64,000 nt of DNA from Adiantum capillus-veneris (lineage: Eukaryota; Streptophyta; Polypodiopsida; Polypodiales; Pteridaceae): NCBI GenBank assembly GCA_014529385.2, contig CM043953.1, positions 110,056,549-110,120,548 of the forward strand, read 5' to 3'. The notes below the pieces were generated by a model. The model made no database searches. It worked only from the letters and a program-made list of their open reading frames with translations, and was not told the DNA's origin. This document shows positions 1 through 10,151 of the stretch, one piece after another; the first letter of the stretch is position 1; each line of letters opens with the position of its first letter. The translations under genes were made by a program, and so were the position numbers.

Positions 1-152
1 AGCTTTAATATCTTAGTTTGGCAATGGGTATTTTTCGCCAAGAGCCTTACATATGACTTTACTTCCTGTTTTTTTAATTTATTGTTTTAGAATGTCAGTA
101 TGAGCCTTTAACCTTGTTGTTATTGAGACTTTGTATGTTTTCAATATGCTTG

Positions 153-296
153 ACTTTTTTAATATATGTTGGAAAGACAGTAGGGTAGGCGCCAATGTGA
201 GCCTATCAAAACTTTTTTAATATATGCTGGAAAGACAGTAGGGTAGGCGCCAATGTTGGATGTGTTTGATGTTCGAGACTTTTTTAATATATGTGG
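153..296. repeat. Short direct repeat, period 58 bp
   Basis: A 46-bp unit at 153-198 beginning ACTTTTTTAATATATG recurs at 211-256 with one clear substitution. Its first 16 bases occur a third time at 278-293. The period is 58 bp between the two full copies. No coding potential is visible, so this is a simple local duplication. Confidence 0.8.
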
Positions 297-835
297 GAAC
301 ATGCTTTTACTTCATTTAACGTATATTTTTGTATGATATTTTTTTAAGTGAGCAATTTAAAGTCTTGCTAAGATGCGTGTAAGATAAACATGCTAAATCT
401 AATCAACTGGCGGGTAGCAATTCATGCAAACGGGAGGTTACACTTTAAGCTTGTGGTAGGTGCAAGGCGATCCTAGTGAAGTCACATGCCCATCTAATCC
501 TATGTGCATGTGGGAAAGCTAATTCCTACTTCTAGGGTTTAGGACAACCTTGAAAGTGTTCTAGCACCTTTGTGACTTGTACGTTGGCAATCTAGCGTAG
601 TTGCATACTCTCTAATTGCACATGATCTCAACCAATGTCTGCTAGGTGCAGGCATCGGGGAGTGTCCCCATCGTCTATCACCGAAACCAAGCGCAACAAA
701 TGAAATTCATATGAAGCAGCTCTCATAGTGAGTAGATAACTTGTTTTAATTGACATATTAGCCTTTTTATTGTAAGTCATGTTGCCTCATTAAAGATTGC
801 TCAACTCAATAATCAATCCCTATACGTCAACCGAG

Positions 836-905
836 CGCTAGGGTAGGTGGTAGAGCAAGAGCCTCTTGTGTCAAAGGTCTTGGAGTTCAAACCCTTTGAT
901 AGCTC
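836..905 (+). other. tRNA-like relic, possible SINE head
   Basis: GTGGTAGAGCA near 847-857 resembles a pol III A box (tRNA D-arm), and AGTTCAAACCC at 884-894 resembles a B box (T-arm). The spacing suits a tRNA. The full cloverleaf cannot be drawn convincingly, so a functional tRNA is unlikely. A tRNA-derived SINE head or a decayed tRNA gene is the best reading. Confidence 0.35.
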
Positions 906-1928
906 TTGTTTATGTAGCCCTTAGAGATTATTCCCCTAGTACATATATTGGATTGGTCAACTTTATTCGGTTTGGATGCTCCACTTGTATCGTCAAAAGT
1001 CAAGCTTTGCCGCATTCGTTTTGGCTCAAGGCCTTCATGTGTGTCAGTTATGGTGTGGGGTAAGAGCATTTCAAAGTATACTTGCAAAGAGTTTGAGAAT
1101 GTTCAAAAGCGTTTTTTTACAAACTGTCTCCAAATTAAGACAAACACTATATACACTCACTTTTGTAGCGAAATCTCTTCCAATTGAGGTTATGGGCAAA
1201 GGGTTGTGGAGTACATCATAAAGATGCATCAATACCTCTTGCATCAACTTTTTTAAAATTTTAATGGGAAGCTAAGAAAAAAAAAATTAAGACACGTAGA
1301 AACAAGACCTTGAGCACAAGATGGATGGAAGACTTTAAGGAATGGTTTGCGAGATGGGATACATTACACATGATGCCTCAATGGACTCCCAAGTGAATAA
1401 AGCTTTTACAAGACCAATGTATTACAACATGGGAAGAATTTGATGGGTCATGCCTTATACATTACACAACCTCTATTGCTCCCAACTATAAATAAATGTT
1501 CTTTACCGAAAGAGGAAACCGCACTCACCCTTATATGCTTGAGCCTATCCCTTGTCAATGTTAATCACTAATTTAGCCATTTGGTTTAGCTCCCCATCCC
1601 TTGGGTTCGAGAGAAGGAGGTGTAGCACTGGAGAAGAGTCTAATTGACTTTGAACATTATGCTTACTAAAAGTTTGAGAGTCGAGTATTACATACTACTA
1701 GAGTACTCAATTTTTGCTTGTGTTCAAGTTACCTCTCATCATATTTTTAGCTTAGACTTGGATTCTATACACTTTTCTCTCCCACCCACAGTGTGCTCTC
1801 TCGATTGAAATTCACATCACACAATCCTTGAGCATCAAGAATCACTTATTAGCCTTATACGCAGTACGTCACATGTATCTTTGGTCCCATAGGTCTTATT
1901 TATCCTCCAAGGACGTTACTAAAATAAA

Positions 1929-1972
<44 letters not shown>
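1929..1972. repeat. (CT)n microsatellite
   Basis: About 44 bp of CT dinucleotides with a single G interruption near 1941. Short open frames across it that read as Leu-Ser repeats are artefacts. Confidence 0.95.
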
Positions 1973-1978
<6 letters not shown>

Positions 1979-2240
1979 AGCTTTTGTACACTCTCCACTA
2001 CGTTGCATTGCTTAGCCAGGGCAATTATTGCATGTCCTTCCCAAACTAGCACAACAAGCCCACCACACCTATCTTGGCATCATCTCTTCAACTCAATGCA
2101 CTACCTTCTCATCATTTGAGTTCTTAAGGTCTCAATATAGCTGTCGACAAGTCTCAACCATACAGCTCATGGGCAACATGTCTACCTTTGGCACAATGAC
2201 ATCTCACCTCTAGAGCTTCCTTGATGTGGTAGCCCTCCTT

Positions 2241-2267
2241 CCCCCCCCCCCCCCCCCCCCCCCCCCC
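2241..2267. repeat. Poly(C) homopolymer, 27 bases
   Basis: An uninterrupted run of 27 C (G on the other strand), preceded by pyrimidine-rich CCCTCCTT. Open frames crossing it as poly-Gly are spurious. Length may be unstable or partly a sequencing artefact. Confidence 0.9.
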
Positions 2268-3072
2268 AAAAGGCCGACTCTACTCACAGAGAAGCAAGAA
2301 TCTTTGCTCTTGAGGCCTTGATTCAGGAGGTCACATGGAGAAACACAATCTTTAAGTATTGGATACACAAGCAAAAGATCACTAAGGAAGCAGTGAGTCA
2401 AACCCTACTTGCAAAAGTAGTAGAGTTTGAAGCCTCCCTCATCGAGTCTATCATAGTTCAAAAAAAATTCCACAAGTTGACACATCACGTAGAAGATTGA
2501 CATGAAAATACAGGTCACCCTTCAAGAATGCCAACTTTGAGAATCTACAATCTCAAAGTAAAAATTAGGGGTTTGATCACCATGTTTTACCAACGAGGAG
2601 ATACTAGAAGAGTTGATCTCCATGCTCAATGATATCTTCCAACCGATCACCATCAAACCCAACATAATCTTTTGGATCAATGACACAAATAGGTGCATTC
2701 CTCTCGAATCTCGCCTTCAAGGAGAAAGAAGTTTATGCAGATATTGTACCAATCCCATCTTCTTAAGGGAACAATATTTTGGATTGGCAAGTAATTGACC
2801 ACCAAACAACTTAAACTCAAAGCAAACGAGCTCAAGAATATGCACAAATCCCACAAAGAAGGCAAATGGCAATCTACCCGTGTGATTAAGTCAACATTTT
2901 TAAACCCTGAAATTGGATCCCTCGTCACCTGAACCGCCCTAGGTTTTGATGGTCCCTTAGACGTTATTGATATGTATCCCTTGCCTTCACTCACAAGGCA
3001 CTATTGTATTGTTCTTTTGTTGGTCCTATAGGTCATGTTTGAACTTCATGGACAATAATTGAGTATACACTT

Positions 3073-3110
<38 letters not shown>
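3073..3110. repeat. (CT)n microsatellite abutting a foldback
   Basis: About 19 CT repeats ending immediately before the left arm of the inverted repeat at 3112. Confidence 0.95.
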
Positions 3111-3111
<1 letters not shown>

Positions 3112-3112
<1 letters not shown>

Positions 3113-3309
3113 AGTTCAAAACTTCCATGGCTACGTTCAATCGAGGATTACTCACACCATGTCTATAGCTCTCTATTTTGAATTTTGATTCACATGTATT
3201 CGCAATGAATGTAGCTTTTATTGCGAATACATGTGATTGGCAATAGAGAGAGTTATAGTCATGGTATGAGCAACCGTGGATTGAACTTAGCCATGGAAGT
3301 TTTGAACTC
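3112..3309. repeat. Long imperfect inverted repeat (foldback), ~95-bp arms
   Basis: The left arm starts GAGTTCAAAACTTCCATGG at 3112. The right arm ends with its exact complement at about 3309. Pairing continues inward with scattered mismatches to ATTCACATGTATTCGCAAT (3188-3206) facing its complement at 3220-3237, leaving a loop of about 13 bases. The whole 198-bp segment could fold into one long hairpin. A foldback MITE or a duplicated inverted fragment is most likely. A young small-RNA precursor cannot be excluded. No target-site duplication is obvious. Confidence 0.75.
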
Positions 3310-3949
3310 TTAAATGATAGAGGTAGCATTCATATCTGGAGAGGTGAGTAAAATACATAGGGCTTGCTCATCTTTGGCTACAAATTGTACAAGGTTTTAT
3401 CTAATCTGGATCTTCCTAGAGGCTTTACAACTTACCATAGTTGTTTATGCATTAGGTATCCTTTAGTTTTGGTTTTCTAGTATAAAAACAAAACAAGAAC
3501 AAAAGAAAAAGATGCTATTTTCTATGACTTCACTAACCAAAAATAAGGAAGACAAGAAAGATATCGTGCAAAATGAGTGAGGAAACAAAAGTGAAAGAGA
3601 GGAAGACCTATCTCCCTTATGTGGAACGAAATGTTGTATTTGATGCTCATATGAGCAACAAATTGTGTCAAGGACGAGATTATAGAAAGATTTACGAGAG
3701 TGCCTCAATAAAGGTGACAAATCCTAAGGAACGGAATAAATAAAAAACCAAAGGCACAATAGAGACGTCATGTAGAATGACAAAGACCGAGTGTAGGTGA
3801 TAATATCAAAAAGTGAAAGAAACCTAGAAAGAGGTTTGGAAAACCGAGATGGATAGTGAAGAGGGCTTAGGAAGTGATCAATTTGACATACCTTGCACTA
3901 CAAAAGATACATAATACAAGATCGGAAGATAGTAGTTCAACAAGCAATG

Positions 3950-5860
3950 CGGAAACTTAAAAAACCATGGATATCTTATGAAATGTTGTGGGAACTTGAA
4001 GAACTAAGGACATCTTACAATGATCCTAAGAAAGCTACGCGCATAGAATTAGTTGAACCAAGAGGAACAAAAACCCACATACATTGCCACTAACCTCACA
4101 AAGGAGAAAGAGCATCTCTTGATAGCCACGCTTAAAGGGTATAGAGATGTGTTTGTATGGTCATGCAGAGACCTTAAGGGTGTAGATCTAGACATCTATC
4201 AACATATAGTACCCCATATGAGTGATGCAAAAACTCATAGGCAACGTTTCTATATTTATATTGAAACCTTTGCGAAGAAGATCAAGGAGGAGATATACAA
4301 GCTTCAAAATGCAGAATTTATCTATGAGTTTGAGCACACAGATTGGTTGTCACCAATTGTGGTAATACCCAAGAGAAATGGAAAGTCACGAGTATGTGTG
4401 AATCCCAAGTAGGTAAACACAACTACTATAAAAGATAACTATATCTTGTCTATTACAGATCATAGGTTAGATTGAGTTGTAGAAAAGAAATCATATAGAT
4501 TTCTAGCTTAATGGCTTTTCAGGCTATAACTTGCTTGCCATAATGCCAGAGGATCATTACAAGACAGATTCAGAAGGGGGTATATATCCTTTAAAAATAG
4601 TTCGATTTGGCTTTACAAATGCACTTGTCATATTGCAAACGATGATGAGCCATTCTTTTAAAGAGTATCTAAGTCTATTCTTAGAGATTTACATGCATGA
4701 CTTATGTACGCATTCTCTATTGAGGAATGAGCATATAAAATACTTGAAGATCTTTGAAAAGTGTAGAACATATTGTATTTGCTTAAAATTCAAATAAATG
4801 TGCTCTCATGGTTAGACAGGGAAAAGTTATAGGGCTCATTGTATCCAAGAAAGACATTTCTATGGACCTTGAGAAGATTCAGTGATTATTAGTCTACCAA
4901 GACCTACAAAAGTTAGGGAGATATAAACCTTTATGGGTTATTGCGGATATTATAGACAATTCAACTATATGTATGCAATCATTTCCAAACCTCTCTACTC
5001 TCTTATCATGAAAAATGTAATGAGGAGTTGTAAACATTCAAGAAGAGATTGATATTAATGTGATTATTGTTCTACCAAGACCTACAAAAGTTAGGGAGAT
5101 ACAAGTCTTTATGGGCCATTGTGGATATTATAGACAATTCAACTATATGTATGCAATCATTTCCAAACAGCTCTACTCTCTTATCATAACAAATGTATTG
5201 AAGAATTGTAAACATCCAAGAAGAGATTGATTTTTGCTTCAATTCTGGAAGCTCCGAAATAGATTGACTTTTTATGTCCACATAATGCATCAGCTTATGC
5301 TATAGCATGTATTCTAGCACAACTTGGAGAGAAAAACATGGATTTTCTTATATGTTACTCCAATGGGTTGTTGAAAAGTGCGAAGAAGAATTACACGACT
5401 ACAAAAAGAGAAGGGTTAAGAAAGATAGGTATTGTGAATAAGTTAAGACACTATGTTCTCGCAAACCATATTTGTATTTTTTGTGGAGCATTAGACACTA
5501 TTGTTTTAGGTGAATAAAAATTGCAATATAGAACATATTATTAGATAATTCATTATATTGCTTGAGTTTGATTTCACAATTATGGTGAAAAAAGAACTAC
5601 ACATCAGAGGACTCGGCATTTTTTGAGATTGACTCATGGCGAAGTACCCATTGGGATTGAAGATAACTTGCATGATTCATATCTTTTTAACATTGAGATG
5701 GTACCGAGGTGGAGTGAGCATGTTATAGCTTCGCTTACCATTGGATCAATACAATTAAAAGGTAACCAAAACACGTGTGCTAATAGCTAGAAGGCTATAC
5801 CAGCAAGGAAGTGAAAGAATACTAAGGCTATGTATAGAGCCAGACAAAAGACGTTTATTT
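3950..5860 (+). pseudogene. Ty3/gypsy pol remnant: reverse transcriptase and RNase H
   Basis: Decayed gypsy polymerase with several frameshifts and stops. At 4053-4412 the frame reads through the RT entry region (EEIYKLQNAEFIYEFEH, then DWLSPIVVIPKRNGKSRVCV). It stops at TAG 4411-4413 and resumes at about 4510-4797 with FSGYN-like and FEKCRTY-like blocks. The catalytic YxDD box reads YMHD, so one aspartate is lost. The RT-RNase H connection (LPRPTKVREI) is present twice (see the repeat at 4882). RNase H follows at about 5235-5620 (ACILAQLGEKN, KNYTTTKREGL). The RNase H-integrase linker is recognisable to about 5860 (VPRWSEHV, then LRLCIEPDK). No matching LTR or PBS was found, so the 5' end is unknown. 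An enzyme from this copy would be dead. Confidence 0.85.
4882..5232 (+). repeat. Tandem duplication (~177 bp) inside the gypsy RT-RNase H connection
   Basis: The block GTGATTATT(A/G)(G/T)TCTACCAAG to AAGAAGAGATTGAT occurs at about 4882-5053 and again at about 5060-5232. Roughly nine tenths of bases agree by eye. Both copies encode the same connection motif, so the duplication postdates loss of function or caused it. Confidence 0.85.
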
Positions 5861-5869
5861 GATCCAGGA

Positions 5870-6200
5870 TCGTGTACAAAACACGGGGATTCACAATGGG
5901 AAATCATAGACATATTAGAGAGTGAGAAGTCTAGGTGTATATTGGCATAAAATGCAAAAAAGTGTTCATGATTATTTCATGTACCGTTTGTGCAACCAAA
6001 GCACCTATAGAACATGTCACATGGTCTAGCATTATTGTAGCACCTAAATACAGCTCATACATTATAGATTACCTAACAAGGGAAACCTTGTCAAAAGGGT
6101 TGAGCAAAGCAACGATTAATCCATTCAGACCGATAAAGAGAATTACGTTGTAACGTGTTTTTGAGAAATGGTGTGGGCCATCCCAAAGACTTCAATAAGT
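5870..6200 (+). pseudogene. Foreign gypsy integrase fragment inserted in the pol relic
   Basis: After the RNase H linker the sequence switches to another gypsy lineage. One frame gives CTVCATKAPIEHVTW followed by IIVAPK and IDYLT, which match the integrase zinc-finger tail and first catalytic-core strand of chromovirus-type elements. A further shifted frame gives VFLRNGVGHPKDF, similar to the core region before the second Asp. The surrounding pol resumes only at about 7180. The fragment is therefore part of an insertion or recombination patch. It has several frame changes and is non-functional. Confidence 0.55.
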
Positions 6201-7180
6201 GTTTTCTAGTGCACTTGGACCACTTAGATGTAAATAAACCATGCTTGTACAAAGTTTAGAAAGGTGATGTGTGCCAATTTTCTCTACGTATACGGGCCAA
6301 TTGTGCGGGGTGCGCATTTTTGCTATTTTTGTACATAGAAGTGTCGAGACTTCAAAGAGTGAGTAAGTGCTTTGAAAATATGAATAAAAACTGAACTTTT
6401 ATCAGCTTGGGGTCTAGAGCGACTTGGGGTTTTCAGTTGTGAAGAAGAAAGCCTCTGCTACTTGCAGTATGTGGTGGTGCGTGGGGGTTGTGTAGTGGAG
6501 GTGCTTGTATGTGTATGTTGGAGATTTTTTCTTTTATCAAGAGGGCCATGAACATGGGTGTTGACCTCTACAATTTCACCCCTCTTCTTGCTTTTTGGTG
6601 ATAAAAGCTATGTGAAACGGAGCTCTCTTGTACGCGTTGTGCATGCTACTCACATTTCGCAGTGAAAGCCCTTTGTTATTGTTGTGTATGAAAGATTGTT
6701 TCCCCATGTTTTCCATGGTTTTCTAAGATTTTTTCAGTTGAACATCACGGGTTTTTGTATAACTCATGATTTGCATGGTTTTTGATGGGTTTGTGTGCAT
6801 GGTTGGAAGCGACTGTGGAGCCCCATCCCCCATATGCAAGGGTTGTTGAGATGGTGTGAGGCTATGGATTTTATGATCGAAAGTGTAGAGATTTTTCTTG
6901 GTTTCTTTTCAAAACATTTAGTGGTGTTTTTGTCTCCTTGAGTGCAATTTGTCATAGTTGGGGCTAGGGAAGTGTAGCGGGAAGCTAGTTGGGGCTAGTC
7001 GAGGTTGAGTGGGAGTGAGAATGTTGAAATTTGTGAGCAAGGATCAACCCATATTATCTTGAGAGATCTATTCTCCTTATCCTCTTGTCTTTGTGCTAAC
7101 TTGAGGCATTGTACAGGCATGCCCCCCAATCCTTCACAATGTGTTGATTGGAGAGTATCTCAATAGGAGAAGAAAGGATG
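6200..7180. other. Non-coding insertion inside the gypsy pol
   Basis: About 1 kb without a supported gene. It separates the integrase fragment at 5870-6200 from the zinc-finger region of the host gypsy at about 7200. Its GT-rich texture could be an LTR, but I could not find a second copy, a primer site or a target duplication. Confidence 0.4.
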
Positions 7181-8600
7181 ATCAATTATGGATGTGTGCT
7201 ACACAAAGTGAATGTATTCCTCTTCTGCTCATGCTGGACAAGCAAATGGAAATTTTTCTACCAACAAAATTGTAAGAGTGATTCTTGTAGTAGGAATCTT
7301 GTGGCCTACCTTGTTCATGGATATTGAAGCTTACGTGAAATGATGTGATAATCCCAACAAACAGAAGTACGTATTCATAGAGATGAGATGCCTCTACAAC
7401 CAATGATGGGGGCAAGAGAATTTTCCATATGGGACATAGATTTTGTAAGACCTATAGCACCTCGAGCATATCATACGCGTGCTCAGTACATCATAGTGGC
7501 CACTCACTATTTGACGAAATGGGTTGAAGCAAAGACAACACAAAAGAATGATAGCTTAGTTATTTTATGAGAATATCTTTACAACATATGGGTTACCAAT
7601 TGAAATAGTTACAAACAGAGGGACTGATTTCATAAATGAAGTGATGCAATTTTTGCTAGATGAAATCATGGTAATTCATCGCAAATCAGGACCCTAGCAA
7701 CAGGGATTTAATAATCACATGAGCACGTGAATTTTTTTGTGATTACCATGTGTTATTATCATATTCATATAATTACACTTTACGTGATCACATTTAAATC
7801 AGTGAATGGTGACTTGATAACCCACCAAAAGCCCATCGGGCTATTATGTTTTTGTGGCAGATCCACTTGAATATGACAAAAATCCACTAGCGAGCCTACT
7901 AAGAAATGGAAAAGCCCAACAAGACTATTGGTTTGGGTGGTTTTTACGGGTTAATAGGAAGGTTAGGTGAACCTTTAACATGATTACAGATTTTAAACAG
8001 TGATCACTCAACGTTACTAACATGTTCACGTGTTCGTGAGATCACGTCAATAAATCCTTGTCTATCATCCTCTAGCTAATGGGCAAGTTGAGAGCATAAA
8101 CAAAATCTTATGCACAGTACTCATGAAGATAGTAAGTGAATCAAGAGAGGATTGGGACGAAAAACTACATTCATTTTTATGGGCATATAGAGTAGCTTAC
8201 AAAACATCAATTGGAACGACACCTTGTTAACATGGTGTTTGGTCTTTTTGCCATATTGCCCATATATTTCTTGATTCCCATGCTTAGAGTAGCCAAAGAT
8301 CTAGAGTGGATAGCTCATGAGTGATGTAAAAGGCTAGATATTCTTGAGAAGTTAGATGAGATACCCTTACGAACTTTCATGGGCATTTATGCACAAAAAA
8401 AATGCATGAAAGAATTTCATGGTCAACATGTGATTAATAAAGAGTTCAGAAGAAGGGGAGACTATGTGTTAGTCTAGATCTTGAAACAACACTCTAAGAA
8501 ACTAAATAAGTGAGGTAATGGAACATATGTGATTCATGACATATTTGCGAGAAAAGCACATCCCAACTTCTCTGGGGTAGGTAAATGCAGAGTGTGTATG
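7180..8600 (+). pseudogene. Ty3/gypsy integrase remnant, interrupted by a MITE
   Basis: The integrase continues the pol relic that starts at 3950. At about 7225-7390 the HHCC zinc-binding region is readable (FSTNKIVRVIL, ILWPTLFMDIEAYVK). The catalytic core begins at 7388-7570 with WDIDFVRPIAP and YIIVATHYLTKWVEAK. After a frameshift the second catalytic block reads IEIVTNRGTDFINEV, where the expected aspartate is Asn. The core resumes at 8066 after the MITE with ANGQVESINKIL (the glutamate block) and WAYRVAYKTSIGTTP. The C-terminal part runs to about 8590 (LRVAKDLEW, LEKLDEIPLR, GNGTYVIHD). Multiple stops and the lost Asp make it inactive. The region from 8600 to 8913 has no gene. Confidence 0.8.
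7697..8061. mobile_element. 365-bp MITE with ~35-bp terminal inverted repeats and CTA target duplication
   Basis: The left end reads GCAACAGGGATTTAATAATC with GAGCACGTGAA further in. The right end read on the other strand is ACAAGGATTTATTGACGTGA with GAACACGTGAA. CTA lies on both sides (7694-7696 and 8062-8064). Removing the element plus one CTA gives an open integrase reading KSGPYHPLANGQ, which matches the conserved family motif and confirms the borders. No coding capacity. A 3-bp duplication fits PIF/Harbinger or CACTA. The termini are not CACTA, so a PIF/Harbinger-type MITE is favoured. Confidence 0.8.
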
Positions 8601-8913
8601 TAGTTGAATGTAGCTATGCATACATATCAATTAGAAACTATTGTAATTATAATACAAGCAAGGTTGTCATCGTACAATCCAATTATTTTGGGGAAAATAT
8701 AGGGTATTTGTGTTGTATGCTTAGATTAGAAAGCGCTTTTAATAAAAAACAACATTAAGGATTATTTAATATCGTACGATGTGTTGTATTGTATAGCCAT
8801 AAGTATAGACATAGAGTACGGCTTATTTATATGATATGGGCGTTCTTACATTATATGAAAACACCCTCACTCAACCTTTCAGTTGCACAAAGTACGCAAG
8901 ATTATAGGAGGAG

Positions 8914-8918
8914 GCTTG
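8914..8918. other. Target-site duplication, left copy (GCTTG)
   Basis: GCTTG directly before the left LTR, identical to 15745-15749. Confidence 0.9.
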
Positions 8919-9167
8919 TGTGCGCTCCTTGCCGCACTGTCGAAGCAAGGGACTTGCCAATACACCGTATGTGAGCCACAAACGGCTCCAAGCACACAAC
9001 AAGCTTAAACTAGCAAGCTCAAGAAAACAAAGGGTGTGTCACTCACCGCTCAACGCTCGCCTTCGTGGTGGATTCCTCGCCGCGATGAAGAAGAAGCACA
9101 GTCGTGCCGCGCTCAACCGCTTCGCCGCCGTCGTGCCTTCGTAATGCTCGATCACACACACACTCTC

Positions 9168-9206
<39 letters not shown>

Positions 9207-9500
9207 AGGAGGTGAAGAAGAAGAAGATGGAGATGGAGCAAGAGCACTCTTCAATTGCACAAATGAGAGAATGAGTAAAAATTAGGTTTAGTTGGCTTTT
9301 ATAAGAGCTCACCCCATTCACACTTGGGCGCCCATGCTTAACCAACTAATCCCTTGAATGCCAAGTTAAAGTGCGCCTCTCATTGACGATTACTCTACCT
9401 TTCCCTATTGGACCGACAAGCCCGGTACCTGACTCTACCAAATACATAATACGCGTCCATCGTAGGTGATGGGGGTGTCTGTGAGCCGTGAGGGTTAACA
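8919..9500 (-). repeat. 3' LTR of the Gag-protease element (582 bp)
   Basis: Starts TGTGCGCTCC and ends GGGTTAACA on the plus strand, matching 15174-15744. Contains CT/CA microsatellite (about 9170-9206) and a minus-strand TATAAAAG at 9296-9303. Compared with the 5' LTR it has an 8-bp length difference near 9115 and microsatellite length changes. Confidence 0.95.
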
Positions 9501-9513
9501 TGCCCCCCTTCCT
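9501..9513 (-). other. Polypurine tract
   Basis: On the minus strand AGGAAGGGGGGCA lies directly upstream of the 3' LTR, the expected plus-strand DNA priming site. It is almost identical to the tract of the separate element at 58613-58627. Confidence 0.9.
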
Positions 9514-10151
9514 GATGTAGATTCCGTCCTCGGAAGCTATTGAGTTGAAGCAAGTTCGTCGAGGTGGAAGACCATTTGAGATGAATGTCCTTAGCCTTCT
9601 TCAGTCACTGCAAAATCAAACAACATTGGCACAGTAATTGCATTCTCTTAAAAAGCATATGCAGTTTTAGGTAGACAAATTGATTGGTAAAAGAATTTCA
9701 AAGAATTTGTTAGCAATGAACATTAAATTGCAATGTAATCAAATGCATAAACAGATGTACAGGTAGAAAATTAAACAAGTCTGGGGTGTCTAATTTGATG
9801 GTCGAAAGGCACTAGAGATCGAATATTAATACCATGGATAAGCTTCTTAATTTTCTGTGGTCAATTAAGTTGTTTAATCGCGAGAGCCAAGTATTCATGT
9901 TCGAGGGCTGACTAGGGGCTATATCTAGAAAACTTTGTAGTTAAGCTACCATAAAAGGAATTTCTCATGAAATCATCGCCTGACTGATTACTTTTTCTTT
10001 GACCCCCCAAGGTCTTTTCACATTGATTGAATTATGATGTGTGTGCTTATTTTGTATGCCTTGGGTTTTTTGCTTTTCAAGGAAAAGCGCCCACACTGGG
10101 AACCTCTAGGGCTCTAGTACCATAGGCGATACATGTGAGTGAAGTACCAAT
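9514..10151 (-). other. Non-coding 3' region of the Gag-protease element
   Basis: About 640 bp between the protease stop codon and the polypurine tract. No RT, RNase H or integrase motifs and no long frame. In an autonomous gypsy element pol would occupy this position, so pol has been replaced by or reduced to non-coding DNA. Confidence 0.75.

Larger units (their letters stand above)
1..3890. other. Gene-poor spacer with repeats, no supported gene
   Basis: I see no convincing gene here. Short plus-strand stretches near 1310-1540 and 2310-2960 read as broken protein-like sequence but match no family I recognise. The stretch holds a short direct repeat, a tRNA-like relic, two CT microsatellites, a 27-base C tract and a long foldback, each listed separately. 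Composition is AT-rich. It could contain very old transposon remains. Confidence 0.5.

Noticed and set aside
2677-2994. Minus-strand 105-codon frame as a gene
   Set aside because: No motif, no conserved texture, unclear start. The plus strand has equally plausible broken frames.
6150-7117. Solo LTR in the gypsy pol insertion
   Set aside because: TG and CA ends can be found, but there is no matching target duplication or second copy, so borders would be guesses.
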